NCBI GenBank assembly: GCA_014655195.1 | Contig: BNBH01000012.1 | Location: 165,887 to 229,886, forward strand | DNA: 64,000 nucleotides | Direction of reading: 5' to 3' | From: Streptomyces cellulosae | Lineage (GTDB): Bacteria; Actinomycetota; Actinomycetes; Streptomycetales; Streptomycetaceae | Shown here: positions 25,556 through 33,796 of the stretch, piece after piece | Numbering within the stretch: the first letter of the stretch is position 1 | Layout of the letters: each line of letters starts with the position of its first letter | Program-made: the position numbers and the translations under genes | The notes under the pieces: model-generated | What the model was told of the DNA's origin: nothing | The model's input: the letters and a program-made list of their open reading frames with translations, nothing else | The model's database searches: none

Positions 25556-26649
25556 GGGGTCCTCCCTGCGGGCGGTGCGGTCTTGAGTGGATCGGTGACA
25601 CGGGTGCAGCGCACCCAGCCGGTGGCCTCGGCCGCACGCGGGTGCGGGATCTCCACGGGCCGGGTGGCCGCGGCGGCGAGGTCGAGGCCGTGCGCGGCGG
25701 CGAAGTCGTCGTCGTAGACGGTGTCGAGATAGCGGTGCGGACCGTCGGGGAAGACGGTCGCGACGACCGCGCCCGGGTGGACGCGGGCCGCCCAGGCGGC
25801 GACACGGGCAGCGGCGCCGGTGCTCCAGCCGCCGCTGACGAAGCTCTCCGAGGCGAGCCGCCGGCAGCTGTCCACCGCCTCCGCCGGGCCGACCCAGTGC
25901 ACCTCGTCGAACGCCTCGTAGTGGACGTTGCGCGGATGGATGCTGCTGCCCAGCCCGCGCATCAGGCGTGGCCGGGCGGGCTGCCCGAAGATCGTGGAGC
26001 CGGTGGCGTCCACACCGATCAGCCGCAGCCCCGGCCAGTGCCGGCGCAGCGGGCCGACGATGCCCGCACTGTGCCCGCCGGTGCCGACGCTGCACACCAG
26101 GACGTCCAAGTGGTCCAGCTGCACGGCCAGTTCGGCGGCGAGCGAGGCGTAACCGGCGCTGTTCCCCGGGTTGTTGTACTGGTCGGGCCAGTACGCCCCG
26201 GGCAACCCGGCCAGCAGCTCCCTCAGCCGGGCAAGGCGCGCGGCCTGCCAGCCGCCCCGCACGGCGGGACGGTCCACGATCTCCAGCCGCACCCCGTGCG
26301 CGCGCAGCAACCGCCGCATGGACGGCTCCAGTTCGCTGTCGCCCACCAGGACGACGGGATGACCGAGGGCCTGCCCCGCGAAGGCGAGTCCGAGACCGAG
26401 CGTGCCCGACGTCGATTCCACCACCGGGGCGCCCGGCCGCAGCACACCCCGCTCACGGGCGTCCAGCAGCATCGACACGGCGGGCCGCGCCTTCATCCCG
26501 CCGGCCGCGAGTCCTTCGAGCTTCGCCCAGAAGCCGGGGTGCGGATCCGGCAGCCCGGCCGTGACCCGCACGACGGGAGTACGGCCCAGGAGGGACAGCA
26601 GCTCCGGCCGCGCCACGGGCCCGGCGACGGGAGCGACGGCGGCGGTCAC
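25552..26649 (-). CDS. PLP-dependent cysteine-synthase-like enzyme (SbnA-like)
   Basis: A 365-residue fold-type II PLP enzyme. The PLP lysine lies in GGMKARPAVSML, the substrate loop is ESTSGTLGLGLA (SGNTG-like) and the phosphate cradle is SVGTGGHSAGI. The C-terminal part is about 40 residues longer than a plain cysteine synthase. Related enzymes make beta-substituted amino acids; the siderophore enzyme SbnA joins O-phosphoserine to glutamate. Start GTG 26649 is in a GTGA overlap with the DUF364 stop. I infer it makes the unusual amino acid used by the ATP-grasp ligase. Confidence 0.86.
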   Translation of the reverse strand: MTAAVAPVAGPVARPELLSLLGRTPVVRVTAGLPDPHPGFWAKLEGLAAGGMKARPAVSMLLDARERGVLRPGAPVVESTSGTLGLGLAFAGQALGHPVVLVGDSELEPSMRRLLRAHGVRLEIVDRPAVRGGWQAARLARLRELLAGLPGAYWPDQYNNPGNSAGYASLAAELAVQLDHLDVLVCSVGTGGHSAGIVGPLRRHWPGLRLIGVDATGSTIFGQPARPRLMRGLGSSIHPRNVHYEAFDEVHWVGPAEAVDSCRRLASESFVSGGWSTGAAARVAAWAARVHPGAVVATVFPDGPHRYLDTVYDDDFAAAHGLDLAAAATRPVEIPHPRAAEATGWVRCTRVTDPLKTAPPAGRTP

Positions 26650-27482
26650 CGCACACCCCCTCGGTACACGTGCAGCGTGCTGGGACCGCCGTCGAGCCAG
26701 AAGAAGGGATACGGCTCCGCGCACACCGCGCTCACCCCGTGCCCCAGGAAGCGGGGGAGTACGGCGCTGCCCGTCTGCGCGAACATCACCAGCTGCTTGC
26801 CGTGCTCCAGGGCGTGCCGCCGCAGCGGCTCGAACGTCCCGTTGCCCAGCGTCATTCCGGACACCAGCAGCGCGTCACACCGATGCGCCTCGGCGAGCGC
26901 GTCGGGGACGAGGGCCTCACCCCACTCGGTGACACCGCCCTTGAAGTCGCACGGCACGTAACCGAGGTGGCGGGCACGCAGAGCCTCCAGCAGAGAGTTG
27001 ACCACCCCGACCACCAGCACCGTGGCCCCCGGCGGAAGGTCCAGCAGCCCGACGACCGTCCGCGCCCGCGCGCGGGACTTCTCCAGGGAGGTCCCGGCGG
27101 GCACCCGTACGGGCCGGGCGCCGTGCGCCGGGGTGTGCGGGGTGACGTGCATCAGGTAGGCGTCCAGCGCGGCCACCCGCACCGGAGCCAGCGGATGGCG
27201 CAGCAGCCGGTCGAGAACCGCCCCGGCGCACTCCTCGGCCACGCCGTCGTCCAGCGCACCCGGCTCCACCGCGCAGCTGCCGACGGCGGCGCCGACCCGC
27301 AGCCCCAGCACCTCGTTCCGGTAACCGGTGCCCCGCCCGTCGTGCCGTACGGCCTGCCGGGTCGTGAAGGCCACGGCCACCCGCAGCCCCGCCGGATCAG
27401 GACCGAGCTCCCCGCCCAGGGCGCGTGCCGGCAGCGTCTCGTACGTCATCGCCTCGGCGGACGTCGAGCTGACGGCGGTCAT
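26646..27482 (-). CDS. DUF364 (putative heavy-metal chelation) Rossmann-like protein
   Basis: A 278-residue protein. The N-terminal part (about 1-120) resembles the DUF4213-type enolase-N-like domain with RVAVAFTTRQAVRH, and the C-terminal DUF364 domain has TVLVVGVVNSLLEALR, GVTEWGEALVP and a DALLVSGMTLGNGTFEPLRR block, ending FFWLDGGPSTLHVYRGG. The domain is described as a putative heavy-metal chelation domain from one structure; its activity is unproven. ATG 27482 overlaps the ATP-grasp stop (ATGA). In this operon it could load or sense the metal, or be an enzyme acting on the chelator; neither is shown. Confidence 0.8.
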   Translation of the reverse strand: MTAVSSTSAEAMTYETLPARALGGELGPDPAGLRVAVAFTTRQAVRHDGRGTGYRNEVLGLRVGAAVGSCAVEPGALDDGVAEECAGAVLDRLLRHPLAPVRVAALDAYLMHVTPHTPAHGARPVRVPAGTSLEKSRARARTVVGLLDLPPGATVLVVGVVNSLLEALRARHLGYVPCDFKGGVTEWGEALVPDALAEAHRCDALLVSGMTLGNGTFEPLRRHALEHGKQLVMFAQTGSAVLPRFLGHGVSAVCAEPYPFFWLDGGPSTLHVYRGGVR

Positions 27483-28735
27483 CGGATCACCAGCCCCGTC
27501 CGCACGCCCGCGAGCAGGGATTCGATCCGGTCCCGGGCACCCGCTCCCTCGGTGTCACCCACCATCACGTGCCCGAGGTACTCGTTGTTGCTGCCCGCCG
27601 CCCGCACCTGCCTGCCGGGCTCGGGGAGCTCCGCCTCCAGCACGTCCGGCAGTGTGCGCACCCCGGTGTCGTCCAGGGCCGTGAGCGTTCCCGTGGTCTC
27701 CGGGACGAGGAACCCGATCGCGGCGGACCGCAGCCCGGTGTCCGTGCGCCGCAGATCCGGCGCCCGGCCCAGCGACACGTCGACGAACGCCGCGACCAGG
27801 TCGACGCCGGTGACATGGCGGACGAGCTCGGTGATGCGGTTTCCGGCGGGCCGCGGATTGACCTCGACCACGCGCGGCCCGGCCGACGTCAGCTTGATCT
27901 CCGTGTGCGCCACGACCCCCTCGGTGAGCCCCAGGGCCTTGAGCGCGTCCAGCGCGGTCCGTACGACGTCCTCCGCCTCGGCGGCCGGGAGCGCGGCGGG
28001 GAACATGTGGCCCGTCTCGATGAACGCGGGCGCGCCGCCGATGCTCTTGTCGGTCACCCCGACCACCTGGACCGCACCCGCGTGGGACACGGTCTCGACG
28101 CTCACCTCCGGCCCGTCCAGCAGCTCCTCCAGCAGCACCGCCGGCTCCCGCCGCTGACCTCGCGCGTTGACCGGGAAGTCGCCCATCGCCCGTACGGCTT
28201 CGGCGAGTTGAGCCTCGTCGTCCACCCGCCGCACGAACATCCCCGCGCACAGGTCGACGGGCTTGATCACCAGCGGATAGCCGATGTCCCGGGCGGCCGC
28301 AGCCAGTTCGGCCCACTCCTCGTGGACGGCGAACCGGGGGCCCGGCACACCCGCCTCGTCCAGCACGCGGCGGGTGGCGTCCTTGCGGCAGGCGTTCCGT
28401 ACGGCCTCGGCGTCCGGCGCGGGCAGACCGAGCCGCTCGGCGGCCAGCGCCGCCGTCGGCAGGTAGTAGTCGCAGGACGTGAGGACGCCGTCGAAGCCGA
28501 GCACCTCGTGCAGCCGCTCCATGTACGGCAGCAGGGACTCCGGGTCGTTGGTGTCCGCCGTGACCACGTTCCGCGCCCCGAGCAGCGGGTGCGCCGCGCC
28601 CTCCGGCGCCGCACGCAGGTAGTGGTGCAGGTCGCGGGTGAGGAAGGTGAACGTGTGTCCGCCCTCCTGTATCGCCCGTGGCAGCAGCCTGCTCATCGAT
28701 CCGACCCAGCTCTCGACCATCAGCAGATGAGCCAC
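27479..28735 (-). CDS. ATP-grasp ligase
   Basis: A 418-residue cytoplasmic ligase and the first gene of the operon. The N-terminal pre-ATP-grasp domain begins LLMVESWVGSMSRLLP. The ATP-grasp core (about 110-310) has GYPLVIKPVDLCAG (nucleotide lysine), LLEELLDGPEVSVETVS, and the metal-binding tail VVEVNPRPAGNRITELV. Such enzymes (dapdiamide- or bacilysin-type) couple a carboxylate to an amino acid at ATP cost. The GTG at 28735 follows AAGGGG; the first Met, five codons later, would cut into the conserved start. Together with the epimerase and PLP enzyme it points to a modified dipeptide or amino-acid conjugate. Confidence 0.88.
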   Translation of the reverse strand: MAHLLMVESWVGSMSRLLPRAIQEGGHTFTFLTRDLHHYLRAAPEGAAHPLLGARNVVTADTNDPESLLPYMERLHEVLGFDGVLTSCDYYLPTAALAAERLGLPAPDAEAVRNACRKDATRRVLDEAGVPGPRFAVHEEWAELAAAARDIGYPLVIKPVDLCAGMFVRRVDDEAQLAEAVRAMGDFPVNARGQRREPAVLLEELLDGPEVSVETVSHAGAVQVVGVTDKSIGGAPAFIETGHMFPAALPAAEAEDVVRTALDALKALGLTEGVVAHTEIKLTSAGPRVVEVNPRPAGNRITELVRHVTGVDLVAAFVDVSLGRAPDLRRTDTGLRSAAIGFLVPETTGTLTALDDTGVRTLPDVLEAELPEPGRQVRAAGSNNEYLGHVMVGDTEGAGARDRIESLLAGVRTGLVIR

Positions 28736-28832
28736 AACTCCCCTTTTCGTGCCCTGTCCTGAGGCGCGGTTGCGATGACGGGGCAGCCCGAGAAGACCCC
28801 TCGACGGGAGGGGCGGGCTGCGCGCAACACAC

Positions 28833-28851
28833 GATAACGGTAATCATTTTC
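28833..28851. promoter_or_regulatory. Fur-family (Zur-like) operator before the ATP-grasp operon
   Basis: GATAACGGTAATCATTTTC is an imperfect 19-bp palindrome, AT-rich against a GC-rich background; 6 of 9 pairs match. On the operon strand it reads TTGAAAATGATTACCG, close to the left half of streptomycete Zur sites as I remember them (TGAAAATGATTTTCA-type). It is about 100 bases upstream of the start at 28735. Zinc, iron or nickel response cannot be told apart by eye. Confidence 0.55.
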
Positions 28852-28981
28852 AATGTCAGCCGTCGAGGGGGTGCGCTCGCGCCGACGACACGTCGAAGTG
28901 GGGTGCTGCGAGGGGCCGGAAAGGAGGGACGGCCGAGTCAAGGGCGTGCCCTGACCCGGCCGTCGGTTGCCGAAGGATCGG

Positions 28982-29479
28982 TCAGTCGGTGCGTCCCCGC
29001 AGCAGCGCGAGCTCGTGGTTCAGCTCGGTGAGGAAGCGGATCACCACGCGCAGCTCCTCGGCCGAGAACCGCTCACGGGCGGTGTCGGTGCTGCGGGCGA
29101 GCGGCTGGAAGTACTCCCGCGCCAGGCCCTTGGCCCGGTCCTCGTACTCCAGATGCACCACACGGCGGTCGTCGGCCGCCCGGACACGCCGGATGTGACC
29201 CGCCCGCTCCAGCCGGTCCAGGCATGCTGTCATCGCGCCGGAGGTGAGGTTGAGCTGCTTGCGCAGCCGGCCGGGCGTCATGGGCGTGTCGGGTCCGCCC
29301 CCGTCGAGGATCGCTATCAGGGCGAGCATGTCGGTGTGGTGCAATCCGTGCGCCTGAGCGAACTCCTGGACGATGCGGTTGAACTCGCCGGTCATCCGGC
29401 GCAGTTGCACCGCGAATGACTGCAGTCCCGTCGGGGACTCCTCCGGCGGGGGAGGTGCGGAGGTTTGTGAGCCGCTCAT
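28982..29479 (-). CDS. MarR family transcriptional regulator
   Basis: A 165-residue winged-helix protein. The recognition region is RLRKQLNLTSGAMTACLDRLERAGHIRRVRAADDRRVVHLEYED, the usual MarR form with the DDRR wing. The N-terminal helix LQSFAVQLRRMTGEFNRIVQEFA and C-terminal helix LRVVIRFLTELNHELALL form the dimer part. ATG 29479 is in the divergent promoter with the MMPL gene at 29554; the TTGACATAA repeats lie between them. It most likely represses the exporter gene and itself. Confidence 0.9.
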   Translation of the reverse strand: MSGSQTSAPPPPEESPTGLQSFAVQLRRMTGEFNRIVQEFAQAHGLHHTDMLALIAILDGGGPDTPMTPGRLRKQLNLTSGAMTACLDRLERAGHIRRVRAADDRRVVHLEYEDRAKGLAREYFQPLARSTDTARERFSAEELRVVIRFLTELNHELALLRGRTD

Positions 29480-29505
29480 GCGGCCAGTATAAGATCACTC
29501 GATGA

Positions 29506-29530
29506 TTGACATAATCGACCGTTGACATAA
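29506..29530. promoter_or_regulatory. Direct repeats in the MarR/MMPL divergent promoter
   Basis: TTGACATAA occurs at 29506-29514 and again at 29522-29530, with 16 bases between starts. Each TTGACA matches a minus-35 element. A wider imperfect palindrome CGATGATTGACATAATCG overlaps the first copy. These are candidate MarR sites and promoter parts for the MMPL gene. Confidence 0.5.
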
Positions 29531-29553
29531 CTGCGCGCGCCATAGGAACCCAC

Positions 29554-31671
29554 ATGACATCCGCACCACGCCGGGCCCGCTGGCTCGTCCCGCTCACTCT
29601 CTTGATCGTCTGGCTCGGCGTGGGCGGGATGCTCGGCCCGTACGCGGGGAAGCTGGGCGAGGTGGCCACCAACGACCAGGCCTCCTTCCTGCCCCAGAGT
29701 GCCGAGTCCACGCAGGTCCTCGACCAGCGGAAGGCGTTCGACCAGGAGGCGACGCTCCCCGCGATCGTCGTGTGGACCGCGGACGGTGAGCGGATCACCG
29801 GTGCCCGGACCGCGGCCGCCACCCGCGCGGTCGCCGGGCTCGCCGGCAAGCCGGGCGTCGTGGGCGAGCCCTCACCGGCCTTCCCCTCCGAGGACGGCAA
29901 GGCCCTGCAGGCGGTGGTGCAGGTGGAGCCCGACCTCGGAGACGGGCTGGCCGACGTCGTCGACGAGGTGCGCGAGGCGGCGGGCACCGTGGACGGCACC
30001 AACGCCGAGGTGGCGGGCCCGGCAGCCAGTCAGGTCGATCTGTCGGACGCCTTCTCCGGCATCGACGGACTGCTGCTCGGCGTGGCCCTCGCCGCCGTGC
30101 TGCTGATCCTGCTGCTGGTCTACCGCAGCGTCCTGCTGCCCTTCGTCATCATCCTCGGCTCCGTCTTCGCACTCGGCCTGGCCTGTGCGGTCGTGTACGT
30201 CCTCGCCGACCACGACGTGGTGCGCGTCGACGGCCAGGTGCAGGGCATCCTGTCCATCCTCGTGATCGGCGCGGCCACCGACTACGCCCTGCTCCTCGCC
30301 GCCCGCTTCCGCGAGGAACTCGCCGTACGCGGCGACCGGTTCGCCGCCGCCCGCGCCGCCGTACGCCGGTCCTTCGGCGCCATCACCGCCAGCGCCGCCA
30401 CCGTCGCCCTCGGCCTGCTGACGCTGCTCGCCAGCGACCTCACCAACAACCGCGCCCTCGGCCCGGTCGGCGCCATCGGCATCGTGTGCTCGGTGCTCTC
30501 CGCGCTCACCTTCCTGCCGGCCGCCCTCGCCCTGCTGGGCCGCAGCGCGTACTGGCCCGCCAAGCCCAAGGCGTCCGACGCCACCGTCGAGGGGCACAGC
30601 GTGTGGCGCCGCGTCGCCGCCACCGTCGACCGCAAGCCGCGCCGCGTGTGGGCGGTGACCGCGCTCATCCTCGCCGTCTTCGCGGCCTTCTCCCCGTCCC
30701 TGTCCGCCAAGGGCACCCCCCTCGACGAGATCTTCGTCAACGACGCGCCGTCGGTCGCCGCGCAGAAGACCCTCGGCGAGCACTTCCCCGGCGGGTCGGG
30801 CAACCCGGCCGTCATCCTCGCGAACGCCGACCGGGCCGACGAGGTCACCGCCGCCGCGAACAGGACCGAGGGAGTGGCCTCCGCCGCCCCCGTCTCCGCC
30901 TCCGGACGGCCGGGCGGCGGGGAGCCGCTGGTCGTCGACGGGCGGGTGCGCGTCGACGCCACGCTGGAGGCCGCGGCCGACAGCGACGACGCCAAGCGCG
31001 CCGTCGAGCGGCTCCGCGACAACGTGCACGACATCCCCGGCGCCGACGCGCTCGTCGGCGGCTACACCGCCCAGCAGGTCGACACCCAGCAGACCGCCTC
31101 CGACGACCGCACGCTCATCGTGCCGATCGTCCTCGTCGTCATCCTGCTGATCCTCGTCATGCTGCTGCGGTCCGTGCTCGTGCCCGTGCTGCTGGTCGCG
31201 ACCGTGGCGCTCAACTTCCTCGCCACGCTCGGCGTGTCCGCGCTGGTCTTCCAGCACCTCTTCGGCTTCAGCGGCACGGACGCGTCGGTCCCGCTGTACG
31301 GCTTCGTGTTCCTGGTCGCCCTGGGTGTCGACTACAACATCTTCCTGATGTCCCGCGTCCGCGAGGAGGCGCTGACCCACGGCACCCGACAGGGCGTCCT
31401 GCGCGGCCTCACCACCACCGGCGGGGTCATCACCTCGGCGGGCGTGGTCCTCGCCGCGACCTTCGCCGCGCTGATGGTGATCCCGCTGGCCTTCCTGGTC
31501 CAGATCGCGTTCATCGTCGCCTTCGGCGTCCTCCTCGACACCCTCGTCGTCCGGTCCCTGCTGGTCCCGGCCCTGGTGATCGACATCGGCCCCAAGGCCT
31601 GGTGGCCGGGGTCCCTCTCCCGGTCCGCGGAGGGGGAGAGCGAGGACACGGCGGTGCCCGAGCGGGCGTGA
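29554..31671 (+). CDS. MMPL family RND-type exporter
   Basis: A 705-residue membrane protein with the MMPL layout: a first span (WLVPLTLLIVWLGVGG), a large outer loop (about 35-180), a block of five spans from LLLGVALAAVLLILLLVYRS, an outer loop after about 385, and a second block of spans with VPIVLVVILLILVMLL. Family motifs are GAATDYALLLAARFREEL in the first half and GVDYNIFLMSRVREEAL in the second. It should use the proton gradient to move a lipid or drug across the membrane. AGGAA precedes ATG 29554. Transcribed away from the MarR gene and followed by a 16-bp hairpin at 31686. Confidence 0.93.
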   Translation: MTSAPRRARWLVPLTLLIVWLGVGGMLGPYAGKLGEVATNDQASFLPQSAESTQVLDQRKAFDQEATLPAIVVWTADGERITGARTAAATRAVAGLAGKPGVVGEPSPAFPSEDGKALQAVVQVEPDLGDGLADVVDEVREAAGTVDGTNAEVAGPAASQVDLSDAFSGIDGLLLGVALAAVLLILLLVYRSVLLPFVIILGSVFALGLACAVVYVLADHDVVRVDGQVQGILSILVIGAATDYALLLAARFREELAVRGDRFAAARAAVRRSFGAITASAATVALGLLTLLASDLTNNRALGPVGAIGIVCSVLSALTFLPAALALLGRSAYWPAKPKASDATVEGHSVWRRVAATVDRKPRRVWAVTALILAVFAAFSPSLSAKGTPLDEIFVNDAPSVAAQKTLGEHFPGGSGNPAVILANADRADEVTAAANRTEGVASAAPVSASGRPGGGEPLVVDGRVRVDATLEAAADSDDAKRAVERLRDNVHDIPGADALVGGYTAQQVDTQQTASDDRTLIVPIVLVVILLILVMLLRSVLVPVLLVATVALNFLATLGVSALVFQHLFGFSGTDASVPLYGFVFLVALGVDYNIFLMSRVREEALTHGTRQGVLRGLTTTGGVITSAGVVLAATFAALMVIPLAFLVQIAFIVAFGVLLDTLVVRSLLVPALVIDIGPKAWWPGSLSRSAEGESEDTAVPERA

Positions 31672-31685
31672 CGCGTCCGACGTGA

Positions 31686-31721
31686 CTGTGGGCGGACAGC
31701 CGGAGGGCTGTCCGCCCACAG
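31686..31721 (+). terminator. Hairpin terminator after the MMPL gene
   Basis: A perfect 16-bp inverted repeat, CTGTGGGCGGACAGCC at 31686-31701 and its complement at 31706-31721, closes a GGAG loop just 14 bases past the MMPL stop. No T-run follows. Confidence 0.8.
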
Positions 31722-31800
31722 CCGTTCGTGGCGCGGGTGCGCCGCGTCCCGGAGCACGGCGTCCGCCCCTGGTGTCGGACCCGTGTGTCAGAGTCTGCGC

Positions 31801-32127
31801 ATGCTCGAGATCACGGTGCAGACGGAGAACGGGGAGCGGCACGTCGGTGTGTCCGCCGAGGAACTGGCCGGGCTGGTCCGGCGTATCGGGGGTGAGGGCG
31901 ACCACTTCCTGGTGATCGAGCGGATCCCGGACGAGACGCACGTCTTCGCCCAGGTGTGGCACGCGACCGGGGACGACTACACGGTCGAACACCGCGACGG
32001 CGCCGCCAAGAGGCACTTCGGGGCGAGGACGGAGGAGCTGGAGACCGTGATCGCCGCGGTCACCGGCTGGGCGCGTAAGGAGCAGGGGTGGGACAGCGGT
32101 TTGGACTGGTCGCGCCTGCGTGTGTGA
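31801..32127 (+). CDS. Small conserved-looking hypothetical protein
   Basis: A 108-residue acidic protein without a signal peptide or membrane span. It reads MLEITVQTENGERHVGVS, then a long charged stretch with IGGEGDHFLVIERIPDE, THVFAQVWHATGDDYTVEHRDG and a helix VIAAVTGWARKEQGWD, and ends LDWSRLRV. The codon use is coding-like and the alternating strand/turn pattern suggests a small beta-rich fold. No family is recognised. ATG 31801 is preferred to GTG 31783 because the shorter form starts directly with a beta strand; neither has a strong ribosome site. A shared hairpin at 32177 follows. Confidence 0.75.
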   Translation: MLEITVQTENGERHVGVSAEELAGLVRRIGGEGDHFLVIERIPDETHVFAQVWHATGDDYTVEHRDGAAKRHFGARTEELETVIAAVTGWARKEQGWDSGLDWSRLRV

Positions 32128-32176
32128 TGCGTGCGGAGTGCGCCGTCCTCGCTCCGGACGCGGCTGGGAAGCAGTG

Positions 32177-32207
32177 CGCCCCCGTCAGCCGGCGGTTGAC
32201 GGGGGCG
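32177..32207. terminator. Bidirectional hairpin between converging genes
   Basis: CGCCCCCGTCA at 32177-32187 and its complement at 32197-32207 form a perfect 11-bp stem. It lies between the stop of the small protein gene at 32127 and the stop of the MFS gene at 32222, so it can serve both. Confidence 0.7.
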
Positions 32208-32221
32208 GGACGAACGGTCGC

Positions 32222-33463
32222 TCAGGTGGTCGGGTCCTGGGCGCAGGCCGCCGCCGGCCTGTCCTGTCCCGCCGGGTCCGTACCGGCGCCCGTCGAGGAC
32301 AGCACGACCTTCGACGCGCGGCGGTCCCGGTCCAGGTAGCCGCCCGCCGCCGCGAGGGCGAGGCCGACGACCGCCAGGGCGGCGCCGACCAGTGTGGGCG
32401 AGGACCAGCCCCAGCCGGCCGCGATGACCAGGCCGCCCAGCCACGCGCCGCCCGCGTTGGCCAGGTTGAAGGCGGAGTGGTTGGACGCGGCCGCCATCGT
32501 CGGGGCCTCGTGCGCCTTGGCCATCAGCAGCATCTGCACCGGCGTGGTGATCAGCGAGCTGAGCCCGCCCGTGATGGTGATGACGATCAGCGCGGGCACC
32601 AGGTGACCGATGACGAAGTGCAGCGTCACCAGCGCCGCCGCGAGCAGCGCGAAACCGCCGTACAGGGTCGGCCGCAGCGCCCGGTCGGTCAGCGGGCCCG
32701 CGACGAGCGTGCCCAGCGTCATGCCGACGCCGAACAGCGCGAGCACCAGGGTCGTGGAGCCGTCCGAGATCCCCGTCAGGTTGGTCAGCATCGGCACCAG
32801 GTAGCTGTACATGGCGAAGAAGCCGCCGAACCCGATGACCGCCGTGACCAGACCCAGCAGCACCTGCTTGTTCTTCATCGCGCGCAGCTCGTGCATCACA
32901 CCGGCCTGCTCACCGCGCGGCTGATGCGGGACGAGCCGTATCAGCGCCGCGAGGGCGAGGATGCCGATGACCGCCACCGCCGCGTACGCGAACCGCCAGC
33001 CCAGCTGCTGCCCGAGCGCGGTCCCGGCCGGGACGCCGACGATGTTGGCGACCGTGAGACCGAGGAACATCATCGACACCGCGCGGGCCGCCCGATCGGG
33101 CGCGACCAGCTTGGAGGCCACCACCGCGCCGACCCCGAACAGCGCACCGTGCGGAAGCCCCGCCAGGACACGCGCCGCGAACAGCAGCTCGAAGTTCGGC
33201 GCGAGCGCCGACGCCACGTTGCCGACGACGAACACACCCGTCAGCATCAGCAGCAGCCGCTTGTGCGGCACCCGCGCGCCGATCGCCGTCAGCAGCGGAG
33301 CGCCGACCACCACGCCCAGCGCGTAGGCGGAGACAACGTTGCCCGCGGCCGGCACGGACACCCCCAGTCCGTCGGCGATCTGGGGGAGCAGCCCCATGGA
33401 GACGAACTCGGTCGTGCCGATGCCGAACGCGACGACGGCCAGGGCGAACAAAGCCAAGGGCAT
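32222..33463 (-). CDS. MFS transporter, AraJ-like (DHA1)
   Basis: A 413-residue membrane protein with twelve spans. The start MPLALFALAVVAFGIGTTEFVSMG is characteristic of the AraJ/YdhP arabinose- and drug-efflux group. Loop 2-3 carries GARVPHKRLLLM, span 5 has the antiporter motif-C-like GVGAVVASKL, and the second half starts LLGLVTAVIGFGGFFAMYSY. Substrates of this group are diverse and not predictable. ATG 33463 has GAAGG about 12 bases upstream, which is a long spacing. Longer starts add basic, low-complexity sequence. The gene is divergent from the carbon-nitrogen hydrolase gene. Confidence 0.88.
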   Translation of the reverse strand: MPLALFALAVVAFGIGTTEFVSMGLLPQIADGLGVSVPAAGNVVSAYALGVVVGAPLLTAIGARVPHKRLLLMLTGVFVVGNVASALAPNFELLFAARVLAGLPHGALFGVGAVVASKLVAPDRAARAVSMMFLGLTVANIVGVPAGTALGQQLGWRFAYAAVAVIGILALAALIRLVPHQPRGEQAGVMHELRAMKNKQVLLGLVTAVIGFGGFFAMYSYLVPMLTNLTGISDGSTTLVLALFGVGMTLGTLVAGPLTDRALRPTLYGGFALLAAALVTLHFVIGHLVPALIVITITGGLSSLITTPVQMLLMAKAHEAPTMAAASNHSAFNLANAGGAWLGGLVIAAGWGWSSPTLVGAALAVVGLALAAAGGYLDRDRRASKVVLSSTGAGTDPAGQDRPAAACAQDPTT

Positions 33464-33655
33464 GGCGAGGGGAAACCTTCCGCGTAGGAGCCGGGTGAGG
33501 GCGCCCACCGCTTCGCACACCACGGCACCGGACGGCGTCCGGCGGCAGCGGTGTGCCTGGGTCGGTGGGGGCGGTCCGGCGCCGGTCCTCGTCGTCCGGG
33601 CGTGGTTGCCGCGTGCACCAGCCTGCCAGATCCCCCTACGGGTGAGGAAACCGGG

Positions 33656-33698
33656 CGGCACAACCACCCGGTACAAGACCGGCACAACCACCCCGTAC
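33656..33698. repeat. 19-bp direct repeat in the MFS/hydrolase intergenic region
   Basis: CGGCACAACCACCCGGTAC at 33656-33674 recurs at 33680-33698 with one mismatch (CCCCGTAC). The start-to-start distance is 24 bases. The 333-base gene-free stretch 33464-33796 contains this repeat and the ribosome site of the hydrolase gene; I see no known RNA element in it. It may be a double operator. Confidence 0.5.
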
Positions 33699-33796
33699 GC
33701 CCCACGACTCCCGTCGCCGTCCCACACCCCGGCGCCTACGCTCGAAGAGAGGTGGGCGCACGCGGCACCGGGGGCGCGATCCCGGAGGTGACACCC

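Noticed and set aside
33464..33796. A riboswitch upstream of the AraJ-like MFS gene
   Set aside because: Checked by eye for guanidine, SAM, TPP and cobalamin core patterns; none is convincing.
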